NCBI RefSeq assembly: GCF_900107015.1
Contig: NZ_FNOI01000001.1
Span: 312,501 to 376,500, forward strand
Direction: 5' to 3'
DNA length: 64,000 bases
From: Litoreibacter albidus
GTDB lineage: Bacteria > Pseudomonadota > Alphaproteobacteria > Rhodobacterales > Rhodobacteraceae
Made by a program: the position numbers and the translations under genes. Below, one piece after another: positions 1-8,640 of the stretch. The notes below the pieces were generated by a model. The model saw only the letters and a program-made list of their open reading frames with translations. It searched no databases and had not been told where the DNA came from. The stretch's first letter is position 1. Each line of letters starts with the position of its first letter.

Positions 1-300
1 GGCACGCCTGCGGTGGTGTCACTGCTGGAATGCTGGCTGGAGACGGGGCGGACGCATCAGATCAGGGTGCATATGGCGCATGTCGGGCACTCTTTGGTGG
101 GCGATCCGGTCTACGGCGGTCGGCGCAAACTGGCCAAAAATGCGCTTCCCGAAGAAACCCAAGAGGCCATTCGGGCGTTCCCAAGACAAGCGCTGCACGC
201 GGCGACGCTTGGATTTAAGCATCCGGTTTCAGGTGAAATGATGCAATTTGAAGCCCCGTTGCCCGATGATTTCCAAGATTTACTGAGCAAACTCGCCTAA
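1..300 (+). CDS. RluA-family 23S rRNA pseudouridine synthase, C-terminal part
   Basis: The reading frame is open from base 1 and ends with TAA at 298-300, so only the last 99 codons are present. The sequence carries the RluA/RluC/RluD signature [11 protein letters not shown] followed by [11 protein letters not shown], which lie late in the catalytic domain of enzymes that isomerise uridine to pseudouridine in 23S rRNA. The GTG at 13 is an internal valine, not a start. A pseudouridine synthase just upstream of rpoH is a common alphaproteobacterial arrangement, which supports an RluD-like role. The catalytic Asp and any S4 domain lie outside the window, so the exact target cannot be decided. 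Confidence 0.9.
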   Translation, partial: GTPAVVSLLECWLETGRTHQIRVHMAHVGHSLVGDPVYGGRRKLAKNALPEETQEAIRAFPRQALHAATLGFKHPVSGEMMQFEAPLPDDFQDLLSKLA

Positions 301-347
301 ATTCGCTGACATTTATGTGAACCTGCGTAACATGCCCTTACGGAAGG

Positions 348-373
348 GGAACCTAGTTCCTACATTAACCGTT
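348..373 (+). promoter_or_regulatory. Candidate EcfG-type (general stress) promoter of rpoH
   Basis: GGAAC at 348-352 and CGTT at 370-373 are separated by exactly 17 bases. This matches the GGAAC-N16/17-CGTT consensus known for alphaproteobacterial EcfG sigma factors. The first element is also half of a small palindrome, GGAAC-CTA-GTTCC (348-360). The site lies about 105 bases upstream of the rpoH start. Whether this organism has an EcfG/PhyR system cannot be seen here. Confidence 0.45.
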
Positions 374-434
374 GAGAAAGGCGCACAGGGTATGTGCGCT
401 GTAAAATGTTGAGTGGGACACAACCTGCTCGTAT

Positions 435-449
435 ATTCGATATCCGAAT
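435..449. promoter_or_regulatory. Short inverted repeat in the rpoH leader
   Basis: ATTCG-ATATC-CGAAT forms perfect 5-base arms around a 5-base centre, about 30 bases before the rpoH start and upstream of a purine-rich ribosome site (AAGGGGGG, 463-470). It could be an operator or a small leader hairpin. The arms are short, so chance is possible. Confidence 0.25.
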
Positions 450-478
450 AGGCAAACCTTCTAAGGGGGGCACGAACA

Positions 479-1375
479 ATGGCGAACTACACTGGATTAC
501 CAGCTCCGAGTCCGGAGCAAGGTCTCAACCGCTATATGCAAGAAATCCGCAAGTTTCCATTTTTGGAGCCGGAGCAAGAATACATGCTGGCCAAGCGCTG
601 GGCCGATGATGGCGACACGGATGCAGCGCATCAGCTGGTCACCTCTCACCTGCGTCTGGCGGCGAAAATCGCTATGGGCTATCGCGGCTACGGCCTGCCG
701 ACGTCCGAGGTGATTTCCGAAGCCAACGTTGGCCTAATGCAGGCGGTTAAGAAATTCGACCCCGAAAAGGGCTTCCGCCTTGCGACATACGCAATGTGGT
801 GGATCCGCGCGTCCATCCAAGAATACGTTTTGCGATCGTGGTCGATGGTCAAGCTGGGCACCACCAGCGGGCAAAAGAAGCTGTTCTTCAACCTGCGCAA
901 AGCCAAGAACCGCATCGGCGCGTTGGAAGAGGGCGACCTGCGCCCTGAAAACGTGGCCAAGATTGCCAGCGACCTGAATGTGACGGAAAGCGAAGTTATT
1001 TCGATGAACCGCCGCATGTCGGGCGGGGACGCATCGCTGAACGCGGTGGTCTCGGCTGACGGCGAGGGCGCGACGCAGTGGCAGGACTGGTTGGAGGACG
1101 AAAGCGCCGACCAAGCTGGCGACTACGAAGCCAAGGACGAGTTGGACACCCGCCGCGAGCTTCTGGCCGAAGCCATGGGCGTTTTGAACGACCGCGAAAA
1201 GGACATTCTGGTGCAGCGCCGTTTGCAGGACAAACCGGTGACACTGGAAGACCTGTCGGGGCAATACGACGTGTCGCGCGAACGTATTCGCCAGATCGAG
1301 GTCCGCGCCTTCGAGAAGCTGCAAGAGCGCATGCGCGCGTTGGCGGATGAAAAAGGCCTACTTGAAACCGCCTAA
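479..1375 (+). CDS. rpoH: RNA polymerase heat-shock sigma factor RpoH (RpoH1 type)
   Basis: This 298-residue protein is a sigma-32 that directs RNA polymerase to heat-shock and oxidative-stress promoters. It has the sigma-70 region 2 core (EANVGLMQAVKKFDPEKGFRLATYAMWWIR, about residues 81-110), the RpoH box GQKKLFFNLR at 131-140 that sets RpoH apart from other sigmas, and a region 4 helix-turn-helix near 255-281 (TLEDLSGQYDVSRERIRQIE). The N-terminus (NLPAPSPEQGLNRY-like) resembles RpoH1 of Rhodobacter sphaeroides rather than RpoH2, as far as I recall. ATG 479 follows a strong purine-rich site. It is monocistronic, with its own leader and a terminator at 1402. A possible EcfG-type promoter lies at 348-373. 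Confidence 0.95.
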   Translation: MANYTGLPAPSPEQGLNRYMQEIRKFPFLEPEQEYMLAKRWADDGDTDAAHQLVTSHLRLAAKIAMGYRGYGLPTSEVISEANVGLMQAVKKFDPEKGFRLATYAMWWIRASIQEYVLRSWSMVKLGTTSGQKKLFFNLRKAKNRIGALEEGDLRPENVAKIASDLNVTESEVISMNRRMSGGDASLNAVVSADGEGATQWQDWLEDESADQAGDYEAKDELDTRRELLAEAMGVLNDREKDILVQRRLQDKPVTLEDLSGQYDVSRERIRQIEVRAFEKLQERMRALADEKGLLETA

Positions 1376-1401
1376 CTTTCGCCAAACTGAGATGGAAAGA
1401 A

Positions 1402-1427
1402 GGCCGTGCAATGCGCGGCCTTTTTTT
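1402..1427 (+). terminator. Rho-independent terminator of rpoH
   Basis: GGCCGTGC and GCGCGGCC pair (one G-U) around a short AAT loop at 1402-1420 and are followed by seven T (1421-1427). It lies 26 bases after the rpoH stop. Confidence 0.85.
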
Positions 1428-1487
1428 GTGGCCGCAGCGGAAGGGGGCCTGTGTGAGCCGTAACAAGTTTTATTTGCAGGACGTGGA

Positions 1488-2480
1488 ATGATGTTTTCGC
1501 GCGCCGCACCGGCGCTGTTGTTCACCGCATTTTGTTTAAGTTTGACAGGTGCTTACCTGACCGACGGGCGCCAGCCACTGGCGCACCCTGCGGCGGTGAG
1601 TGATGCCCAGATACTGGCTTTTGACACCATCTACGGCGAAATGCGCTTGGCACTGCAAGTCGGCGACATGGCCCGTTTTGAGGAGCTGATTGCGCTTCAG
1701 ATGCACGAGGCGCAAGGCAACAATGCGCCTGAGATTTCCCGCGATGTGTTGCCCGCGCCCTATGCCGAATTGCGCGATCTTGTGATGGAGGGCAGCGTGA
1801 CCTCGGCACAGGCCTTCCTTGCGCGCCACCCTGATCTGGACCTTAACAGCCCCCAAGGGCGCTACGGCGGGGTGCCGCTGATCTGGGCCACAGGACACAC
1901 GGATTTCCTGCCCGCCATGACACGCCTTTTGCTGGACCACGGCGCGGACCCGATGGTGCGCACGGCGCACGGCTACACCGTGCTGCACGCCGCAGCGTCA
2001 CCGTTTAACTACCACCCCGTGGCGAAGGACATGGAGGCGTTTTTGGCGCTGCTGCCCGCGTCGCTGATCGCGGAGACGGAAAAATCGGGCCTGACCGCGC
2101 TGCATCTGGCCCTGAGCAACTATCAATCGTCCCTCGTCAACGGATTGCTGGCGCGTGGCGCAGACCCCAACGCGCCGCCGCCCGCACATGTGCCACCGGA
2201 ATATTCGCCGGGCCAGCCGCCCCTGATGATCGCGGCGGGCAATGTGGAGATGGTGCAGGCGTTGCTAGAGTCCGGTGCCGACCCGCTGGCGACTGATTTG
2301 AAGGGCCGCAGCATCATTGACGCGGTGTCGGAGGGCGCGGCGGCTGCCGAGGAAGAGCTGCAACAGCGTCAAAGTGCCAGCGCCGCTGAGGAAAGCGACC
2401 GCCAATATGTCGCCGACTATGCCCGTGCCCGCGACATGATCCGCGCGGCGGTGGATGGGCGGTTGGCGCGGGGGAACTAA
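1488..2480 (+). CDS. Secreted ankyrin-repeat protein
   Basis: The 330-residue product starts with a hydrophobic signal-like segment (residues 2-23, ending GAYLTDG) and so is probably exported. From about residue 120 it has at least three ankyrin units: GGVPLIWATGHTDFLPAMTRLLLDHGADPMV, SGLTALHLALSNYQSSLVNGLLARGADPN and QPPLMIAAGNVEMVQALLESGADPLATD. A weaker unit (GYTVLHAAAS) precedes the second. The C-terminal 60 residues are Ala/Glu-rich and helical. Ankyrin repeats are protein-binding scaffolds, and nothing in the sequence points to a partner. It lies between terminators and is read alone or with the oxidoreductase 38 bases downstream. ATG 1488 could be replaced by ATG 1491. Confidence 0.75.
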   Translation: MMFSRAAPALLFTAFCLSLTGAYLTDGRQPLAHPAAVSDAQILAFDTIYGEMRLALQVGDMARFEELIALQMHEAQGNNAPEISRDVLPAPYAELRDLVMEGSVTSAQAFLARHPDLDLNSPQGRYGGVPLIWATGHTDFLPAMTRLLLDHGADPMVRTAHGYTVLHAAASPFNYHPVAKDMEAFLALLPASLIAETEKSGLTALHLALSNYQSSLVNGLLARGADPNAPPPAHVPPEYSPGQPPLMIAAGNVEMVQALLESGADPLATDLKGRSIIDAVSEGAAAAEEELQQRQSASAAEESDRQYVADYARARDMIRAAVDGRLARGN

Positions 2481-2518
2481 CGGCATAGGTTGCGCCAAAA
2501 CAGCATTGGAGGCGTATC

Positions 2519-3481
2519 ATGATCAAGCCACTCAGATGGGGTATCCTAGGGGCCGCGAATTTTGCCTATGAGCACATGGCCCCCGCCATTCACGCCGCGC
2601 GGGGCGCGGAGTTGGTGGGCTTGGGCACCAGCTCTGCTGACAAATTTGCGCGCTTTGCGGGTAAGTTTGCCGGTTTGCGCCATCACGACAGCTATGAGGC
2701 GCTTTTGGCCGATGATGACATCGACGCGGTCTATATCCCGCTGCCCAACACCCTGCATATTGAGTGGGGGCTGAAGACGCTGGAGGCGGGCAAACATGTG
2801 TTGATTGAGAAGCCCGTCGCAATGAAGGCGGCGCAGATTGATCCGCTGATCGCCGCGCGTGACAGCAGCGGACTGCTGGCGGCAGAGGCCTATATGATCG
2901 TCCACCACCCGCAATGGCAGCGCGCCAAGGCGCTGCTGGATGACGGGGCGATCGGCACTGTGCAGCAGGTCTCTTGCGCGTTTTCGTTCGACAACCGCGA
3001 CCCTGACAACATCCGCAACCAAAGGGAGATGGGCGGCGGTGCGCTGCCCGATATCGGGGTGTATGCACTGGGCTGCGCGCGCTATGCGCTGGGCGCGGAG
3101 TTCGAGCAGATCACCGCGCAAATCGACTGGGACAACGGCGTCGACACGCTATCGCGCATTCAGGCGCGGATCGGCGGGGCGGCGTATCAGGGCTATGTGT
3201 CGACGCGCATGCATGCGTTTCAAGAGGTCACATTTCACGGCGAAGACGGCGTCATGCGCCTGAGCGCGCCGTACAACCCGAATGTCTACGGCATGGCCGA
3301 GATCGAGCTGCGCCAAGGCACTGAAACCCGCGTTGAACGCTTCGCGGCGGCCAATCACTACGTCAATCAGGTGGAGGCATTTTGCGCCGCAGTGCGGGGC
3401 GAGGCGGCCTATCCGTGGACGCTGGAAGACGCCAAAGGCACACAAGCCACAATTGACGCTATCTACGCGGCGGCAGGCTAA
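2519..3481 (+). CDS. Gfo/Idh/MocA-family NAD(P)-dependent oxidoreductase
   Basis: At 320 residues this has the family's usual size. The Rossmann segment is at the N-terminus (RWGILGAANFA, residues 6-16), the conserved EKPV motif with the catalytic-region lysine at 97-100, and the C-terminal alpha/beta domain follows. The family's D-x-G-x-H/Y motif appears as DIGVY near residue 178. These enzymes oxidise or reduce sugars and related polyols with NAD(P). The substrate cannot be told from sequence. ATG 2519 follows GGAGG at 2509. The gene ends at a bidirectional hairpin at 3499 shared with the opposing gene. Confidence 0.85.
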   Translation: MIKPLRWGILGAANFAYEHMAPAIHAARGAELVGLGTSSADKFARFAGKFAGLRHHDSYEALLADDDIDAVYIPLPNTLHIEWGLKTLEAGKHVLIEKPVAMKAAQIDPLIAARDSSGLLAAEAYMIVHHPQWQRAKALLDDGAIGTVQQVSCAFSFDNRDPDNIRNQREMGGGALPDIGVYALGCARYALGAEFEQITAQIDWDNGVDTLSRIQARIGGAAYQGYVSTRMHAFQEVTFHGEDGVMRLSAPYNPNVYGMAEIELRQGTETRVERFAAANHYVNQVEAFCAAVRGEAAYPWTLEDAKGTQATIDAIYAAAG

Positions 3482-3498
3482 AGGCCACGTTTTGAATT

Positions 3499-3537
3499 GG
3501 AGGGCGGTGCGACCTGCACTGCCCTCCAGTTTGTTTT
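3499..3537. terminator. Bidirectional terminator between convergent genes
   Basis: GGAGGGCGGTGC (3499-3510) pairs with GCACTGCCCTCC (3516-3527) around a 5-base loop, with one G-U pair. A T-rich tail (AGTTTGTTTT) follows on the plus side, so it can end the oxidoreductase transcript. The minus-strand gene ends inside this tail, so it may serve both. Confidence 0.75.
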
Positions 3538-4249
3538 ACAAACCCGGTATGAGGTCTAACAGGCCACGTTTCCCGAAAGTAGTACCGCGCTCCGCGCCGA
3601 ATTTAAATTGCGCGCCGATGCCAACGAAGGTTTCAGTGCCAGACAAGCCTGGCACGCTCAATCTCGCTGTACCTACTTCGGCGTTGAGGTTGAATGTCTC
3701 GGTCAAATCGTGATCGACTTTAACTCCGATGCGGGTCGCGTCTACCCCGCCGTCGAAGTTTACGCGGTCGATGGAACCGCCCAAGCCGGTTTTTTCGTTG
3801 ATAGCGTAGCGCCCTTCCAAGCCAAACATGTTGCCAGAAATGCCAGCTTCTTCACCAGTTGCCAGATACATTTCGGCGTCAAAATTGTTAAACTCGTAGC
3901 CGCCTTCAATGCCGTAAAAATCGATGTCAGTGCTTCCGTCGCTGTCGCGCCCGTAAAACAGGCCGAGGGAGGCAACTTCATTCACGTGATAGAGCGCGTG
4001 CAAGGTCATGTTGCTGCCGCTATCGTTCACAAAGTTGAAGTCGTGGTAGCTTAGATCAAGTTGCGCGCCGAAGTTGCGGGTAAATGCGGCTTCTACGGAA
4101 CCTTGCAGGGATAGTTTAGAAAAATCGGTGTCGTCTGCGAATGCGGAATAGCCTAGGTCGACTGACCCACCTGTAAGTTCAAATGCGGCGGCTGGTTGAA
4201 TGGTTGCGCATAGGGCTAATGCTGCCAATGCGTGGATACTGCTTTTCAT
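3536..4249 (-). CDS. Outer-membrane-like beta-barrel protein with signal peptide
   Basis: A 237-residue protein with a clear signal peptide (MKSSIHALAALALCATIQPAAA, cleavage near residue 22). The mature part is built of alternating polar and hydrophobic strands rich in Gly, Asp, Tyr and Phe (for example VDLGYSAFADDTDFSKLSLQGSVEAAFTRNFGAQLDLSYHDF), typical of small porin-like or OmpW/OmpA-barrel proteins. It has no OmpA C-terminal domain. The last residues (RGLLDLIPGL) do not end in the usual aromatic residue of an assembled barrel, so surface or periplasmic location is inferred. The upstream region is AT-rich and carries a CtrA-like box. Confidence 0.65.
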   Translation of the reverse strand: MKSSIHALAALALCATIQPAAAFELTGGSVDLGYSAFADDTDFSKLSLQGSVEAAFTRNFGAQLDLSYHDFNFVNDSGSNMTLHALYHVNEVASLGLFYGRDSDGSTDIDFYGIEGGYEFNNFDAEMYLATGEEAGISGNMFGLEGRYAINEKTGLGGSIDRVNFDGGVDATRIGVKVDHDLTETFNLNAEVGTARLSVPGLSGTETFVGIGAQFKFGAERGTTFGKRGLLDLIPGL

Positions 4250-4579
4250 GATTTTTTCTTTCGTATTTATGTTAAACGAGATTATTAACTTCTCGTTAAC
4301 TATTTATTGAAGGCGCAGATCGTGGTGATCAATATCAGTTTTTTGTCATTTTAGTATCGTTGCCAAACCGGCACACTTTTGAAATGTGGTTAGTGAAATT
4401 TTCACAACTCCCGTATGCTATTTTTCGAGGGGTCGTGTGAAATTTTGATCGCATTTTTTTGACTAATATGATGATGCGTGATTATCGGATCAGAATTATT
4501 AATAGGGTAGTAACCACACTAAAGGGAGCGCGCAGGGCACCTGAACGGTGTGGCACTACACAGACGGAGCTGCGGCAGG
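4250..4579. other. AT-rich intergenic region
   Basis: This 330-base stretch separates two minus-strand genes and is visibly richer in A and T than its surroundings. It holds the leader and promoter of the barrel protein, including the CtrA-like box. On the plus strand there is a TTGACT near 4459 in a T-run context, with no plus-strand gene behind it. I see no convincing ORF or terminator. Confidence 0.5.
4285..4299 (-). promoter_or_regulatory. CtrA-type box TTAA-N7-TTAA
   Basis: TTAA at 4285-4288 and TTAA at 4296-4299 are separated by seven bases and both continue into C (TTAAC...TTAAC). This is the full consensus of the CtrA response regulator of alphaproteobacteria. It sits 36-50 bases upstream of the barrel-protein start at 4249, where it would overlap the promoter. 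It also forms part of an imperfect inverted repeat with GTTAAACGAG at 4271. Confidence 0.5.
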
Positions 4580-4933
4580 CTAAAGGCCAAGTTCTGTGCG
4601 AAGCTTCTTGGTGAGCTTCGCCTTAACCATGTCGTAGGACGCGGTGAGGTGGGCCTTTAGCTCCGTGTCGGACAGGCCGGGGGCCTCGTAGTGTTGTATC
4701 CATTTCATGCCGCGCGAGGCCAGATAGGGCGCGGGGCGAAGGCCGGGCATGTCGGGCAGGATCTCCCACGCGATGTCTGACACCTTGAAGGTGAACGCGT
4801 CCTTCCCGTCGTTCCAGCCGCACATCGCGAAGACCTTGGGGCCGACCTTCCAAACATCGGAATTGCCCCATTGCACCACGTGATTGGTGGCGGGCAGGGC
4901 GGCGCAAAAGGCGTTGAACTCGTCTCTGGTCAC
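4580..4933 (-). CDS. MmcQ/YjbR-family protein
   Basis: At 117 residues it matches the small MmcQ/YjbR family (a CyaY-like fold with DNA-binding proposals but no established biochemical role). Family features are the opening MTRDEFNAFCAALPATNHVVQWGNSDVWKVGPKVFA and the later GMKWIQHYEAPGLSDTELKAHLTASYDMVKAKLTKKLR. It stands alone on the minus strand. Confidence 0.8.
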   Translation of the reverse strand: MTRDEFNAFCAALPATNHVVQWGNSDVWKVGPKVFAMCGWNDGKDAFTFKVSDIAWEILPDMPGLRPAPYLASRGMKWIQHYEAPGLSDTELKAHLTASYDMVKAKLTKKLRTELGL

Positions 4934-5120
4934 GGGCGGCTCGCTTGGGGTGTTTGGGCAGTGTGATGTGCGGATGCCCCTATGGCAAGGGGGCAGGGTT
5001 TACGCGTGTGGATTTCGATTGGCATGATTGCTACAGAGATAGCAGCACATGCCACGCGTTCCCTTTACAGGCAGATTTTCAGCATATTGGTGCCCGAATG
5101 ACATTGAAAACACATATCCT

Positions 5121-6686
5121 ATGACCACTACCGATTTGCCCGCGCGGCCCCGCATCTCCGACATGAACCGCGCCTTTATCATTGGCAGCGCGTTGACGTT
5201 CTTGGCCCTTTGCGCCCTGTTTTGGGGGTTCACAGCGGATGACGCCTATATCGTCGGGCGGTACGCGAAGAACGCGGCGGCGGGCCACGGGCTTGTCTAC
5301 AATTTGGGGGAGCATGTCACGGCGCTGACGTCCCCGTTACACGGGCTGCTGGAGACGGGGCTGGCGGTGCTCGGGCTTGATCCGGTGACCAGTTACCGCC
5401 TCATGGCACCGTTCGTGGTACTCGCGGGCTGGTTTGTGGCGCTTCGGCAGACGGGCATTCAGGGGCAGGCCTTGGTCATGTTCACTGTGGTGGGATTATT
5501 GTCGCCGTTCTTGGCGCTGTGGACCGTCGGCGGGCTGGAGACACCGCTGCTGGCCTGTTTTACCACGCTACTGGTGTCCAAACTGATCGTCGTGAACCGC
5601 GCAGGTGTGGTGAGCGGGCGCGACTTCGCCATTTTGGGGCTACTCGCGGGGCTGATGTTTCTGACGCGCTTCGACAGTGTTTTGGTTAGCGTTCCCGTCC
5701 TTTTGGCGGTTTTGATAACGCAGTACCGGCGGCCGGTCATTTGGGCTGGGGCCGCGTTTAGTTTGGCGCTGGCGGCAAGCTGGTTAGTGTTTTCTTGGGC
5801 CTATTACGGCGACATTTTTCCGACGTCCTATTACGTGAAATTGGCGGTCGGTGGTCGGCCAGCCATTGATAGCCTGTCGGCGCTATTAAATTTTGTTGTG
5901 CTGTCTGGCCTTTTGGTGCTTCTGTTTTTCGTGCGTCCTGCATCTTTGGAAAAGCGCTCACCGCTGTCCAAAGCAATTTTGCGCGGGGCGGCGATTAGCG
6001 CGGTTCTGCTACTGCTTTACGCAAGCAGGTCTTCGGGGCAGCACATGATGTTCGGCTACCGCCTGTTCATGCCGTATCTCATGGCGGCGGGGCTGGTGCT
6101 GTCTTTGTCACTTGGAAAAGAGCGCCCTATGCTGACCGCAGGGCTGGTTGGCGGGCAGGCCGCGATGATTGGCATTGTCACGTTTTGGGGCGTGAACCCC
6201 GCCCCATTGGCGCGGCTTCCGCTGCTGGACCGCGCTTATGCGGAATATGAGTTTATCACCCCCAAAACCTATGGCCTTTTTATGGATATGCTGAAGGCGG
6301 ATGCGCACGACATCGCGGCGCATTGGCGGGAGGCGGGCCGAGACGAGCAACCGCGCATCTACTTGCGGACCGGTGGCACGGGGTACTGGTTGCCCGAGTT
6401 CTACGTGTTCGAGGCGCTGGTGTCGTACCGTCATGGGTGCGGCGTGCAAACAGAGGGCTCCATCCTCGGCGCGCATTACATGCAACAGCTCGGCTTCAGC
6501 AAGATGGGATCATATGTGGAGGACAGGGGCCGCGCGCGCGATGATGTGGCGGATGATGCGCCGCTGATGTTCTCGACGACGCTGGATTGGATGGGGCCGC
6601 AGATAACTGGCTACCTATATGGGGCTGAGCCAACGCCGCTGGCGCTAAGCACCACAATTGGGGGCGGATGCACCGCGTCTGAGTAG
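5121..6686 (+). CDS. Polytopic membrane protein, GT-C glycosyltransferase-like
   Basis: From ATG 5121 the product has 521 residues, with about ten hydrophobic segments and a C-terminal soluble region of about 140 residues. Directly after the first membrane segment comes FTADDAYIVGRYAKNAAAGHGLVYNLGEHVTALTSPL. This acidic DD motif in the first loop, with RY..N...G.GLVYN.GE, recalls GT-C transferases that use polyprenyl-phosphate sugars, such as the arabinofuranosyltransferase-like group. That suggests a role in cell-envelope glycan assembly, but the substrate is unknown. ATG 5121 is preferred over 5049 because the extra 24 residues are polar and unlike a membrane-protein start. It is flanked by convergent pepF across a hairpin. 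Confidence 0.65.
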   Translation: MTTTDLPARPRISDMNRAFIIGSALTFLALCALFWGFTADDAYIVGRYAKNAAAGHGLVYNLGEHVTALTSPLHGLLETGLAVLGLDPVTSYRLMAPFVVLAGWFVALRQTGIQGQALVMFTVVGLLSPFLALWTVGGLETPLLACFTTLLVSKLIVVNRAGVVSGRDFAILGLLAGLMFLTRFDSVLVSVPVLLAVLITQYRRPVIWAGAAFSLALAASWLVFSWAYYGDIFPTSYYVKLAVGGRPAIDSLSALLNFVVLSGLLVLLFFVRPASLEKRSPLSKAILRGAAISAVLLLLYASRSSGQHMMFGYRLFMPYLMAAGLVLSLSLGKERPMLTAGLVGGQAAMIGIVTFWGVNPAPLARLPLLDRAYAEYEFITPKTYGLFMDMLKADAHDIAAHWREAGRDEQPRIYLRTGGTGYWLPEFYVFEALVSYRHGCGVQTEGSILGAHYMQQLGFSKMGSYVEDRGRARDDVADDAPLMFSTTLDWMGPQITGYLYGAEPTPLALSTTIGGGCTASE

Positions 6687-6711
6687 TGCCCGCCCCCTTG
6701 GGGGCAGGCAC
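6686..6711. terminator. Hairpin between convergent genes
   Basis: GTGCCCGCCCCC and GGGGGCAGGCAC pair with one mismatch around TT, immediately after the stop of the membrane protein. There is no long T-run, so it is a stable stem that may act as a terminator or RNA 3-prime end. Confidence 0.55.
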
Positions 6712-6725
6712 TTGATCGGAGGGGT

Positions 6726-8558
6726 TTACTCCTCCATCGCTTCCAGCTCGTCGATCATGCCGGAGATCATCGACAGGCCCTTGTCCCAGAATTTCGGGTC
6801 GGACGCGTCGAGACCGAAGGGGGCGAGCAGCTCCTTGTGGTGTTTGGAACCGCCTGCCTTCAGCATATCAAAGTATTTGTCTTGGAAGTCGTCGCCGCCT
6901 TCCTCGAACACCGCGTAGAGCGCGTTTACCAAGCCGTCGCCGAAGGCGTAGGCATAGACGTAGAACGGCGAGTGCACGAAGTGCGGCACGTAGGACCAGA
7001 AGGTGTCGTAGCCTTCCATATACTCGAACGCTGGCCCAAGGCTCTCCGCCTGCACCGACATCCACAGCGCGCCGATGTCGTCGGGGGTCAACTCCCCCTG
7101 TGCGCGGGCGTCGTGGAGTTTGCATTCAAAGTCGTAGAACGCGATCTGGCGCACGACGGTGTTGATCATGTCCTCTACCTTGCCTGCCAGCAGGACTTTG
7201 CGCTCCGCTTGGGTTTTGGCTTTGGACAGCATCTTGCGGAAGGTCAGCATCTCGCCGAAGACCGATGCGGTCTCGGCCAGCGTCAGCGGGGTGGAGGACA
7301 GCAATTCGCCTTGTCCAGCGGCCAGAACCTGGTGCACGCCGTGGCCCAGCTCATGCGCCAATGTCATCACATCGCGTGGTTTGCCCAAGTAGTTGAGCAT
7401 CACATAAGGGTGCACATCCGCGACGGTGGGGTGGGCGAAGGCGCCGGGGGCCTTGCCCGGCTTCACGCCTGCGTCGATCCAGCCACGGTTGAAGAACGGC
7501 TCCGCGATGCCGGCCATCTCTGGCGCGAAATCGTTGTAGGCTTCCATGACGGTGGCTTGCGCCTCGTCCCAGCCCACGAGGCGCGGGTCTTCCATGGGCA
7601 GGGGCGCGTTGCGGTCCCAGACCTGCATCACGTCAAGGCCCAGCCATTTGCGCTTCAGCTCATAGTAGCGGTGCGACAGCTTGGGGTAGGCGTTGACCAC
7701 AGCATTGCGCAGGGCCTCGACCACCTCCGGTTCCACATGGTTGGCAAGGTGGCGACCGGTCTGGGGGGTGGGCATGCCGCGCCAGCGGTCTTCGATCTCT
7801 TTCTCCTTGGCGAGCGTGTTGTGCACGCGGGAGAAGAGTTTGACGTTCTCGCCAAAGACGCGTGACAGCTCTCGCGCGCCCGCCTCGCGCTTGGCGCGAT
7901 CGGGGTCGGTCATCAGGTTCAGCGTGCCTTCGATGCCCATTTCCTCGCCGTCCACGGTGAACTTGAGGCCCGCAATGGTTTCATCAAACAGACGGTTCCA
8001 CGCGGCGGCGCCGACGGTGGATTGGTCGTGCAGGAACTTCTCCATCTCGTCGGACAGCTGGTAGGGGCGCATGGCGCGCAGGCGGTCGAAGATCGGGCGG
8101 TAACGGGCCAGATCGGCGTCTTGCGCGAACAGGGCGTCAAGTTGCTCGTCGGGGATGCGGTTGATCTCTAGTGAGAAGAACACCAGCGGTGTGGTGAAAT
8201 TGGTGATCTTGTCTTGCGCGTTAGCCATAAATTGCGCGCGCTCGTCGTCGGTGGTGTTTTGGTAGTAGCGCAGCCCCGCGTAGGACATGATGCGGCCGGA
8301 GATCATGTCGATCTTTTCATACCGCAGAACACAATCCAGCAGGCCCTTGGCGTCCAGACCGGACAGGTTACCCTCAAAATCGGCGGCGAAATCGGCGCAG
8401 GCTTGCTCCAGCCAGTCCATGTCGCGCTTGTATTCCTTGGCGTCGGGCGCGGTGTAGAGGTCGCTCAGATCCCAGTCGGGCAGATCGCCCAAGCCGCCGC
8501 CACCCTCATGGACGTCGCGAAGGGGAGTTTTAGGGGCGGGGCGAAACGGAGTGCGCAT
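6726..8558 (-). CDS. pepF: Oligoendopeptidase F (M3 metallopeptidase)
   Basis: The 610-residue protein belongs to the M3 family that degrades oligopeptides in the cytoplasm. The zinc site HELGH is at residues 402-406, with the downstream acidic residue expected in LTLAETASVFGEML. The C-terminal YVYAYAFGDGLVNALY is also typical. I start it at 8558 (MRTPFRPAP), preceded on this strand by AAGGAT. The open frame runs 42 codons further but that extension is proline- and leucine-rich and not family-like. The 82-base gap to the upstream phosphoesterase stop is short enough for co-transcription. Confidence 0.93.
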   Translation of the reverse strand: MRTPFRPAPKTPLRDVHEGGGGLGDLPDWDLSDLYTAPDAKEYKRDMDWLEQACADFAADFEGNLSGLDAKGLLDCVLRYEKIDMISGRIMSYAGLRYYQNTTDDERAQFMANAQDKITNFTTPLVFFSLEINRIPDEQLDALFAQDADLARYRPIFDRLRAMRPYQLSDEMEKFLHDQSTVGAAAWNRLFDETIAGLKFTVDGEEMGIEGTLNLMTDPDRAKREAGARELSRVFGENVKLFSRVHNTLAKEKEIEDRWRGMPTPQTGRHLANHVEPEVVEALRNAVVNAYPKLSHRYYELKRKWLGLDVMQVWDRNAPLPMEDPRLVGWDEAQATVMEAYNDFAPEMAGIAEPFFNRGWIDAGVKPGKAPGAFAHPTVADVHPYVMLNYLGKPRDVMTLAHELGHGVHQVLAAGQGELLSSTPLTLAETASVFGEMLTFRKMLSKAKTQAERKVLLAGKVEDMINTVVRQIAFYDFECKLHDARAQGELTPDDIGALWMSVQAESLGPAFEYMEGYDTFWSYVPHFVHSPFYVYAYAFGDGLVNALYAVFEEGGDDFQDKYFDMLKAGGSKHHKELLAPFGLDASDPKFWDKGLSMISGMIDELEAMEE

Positions 8559-8640
8559 GGGAGATCCTTTTATCAAGTTCCCCCGCAACCTAAGTGCGGG
8601 GGGCGGGGGCAACAAGGCGTAGGTGGTCAAATCCTGAAGA

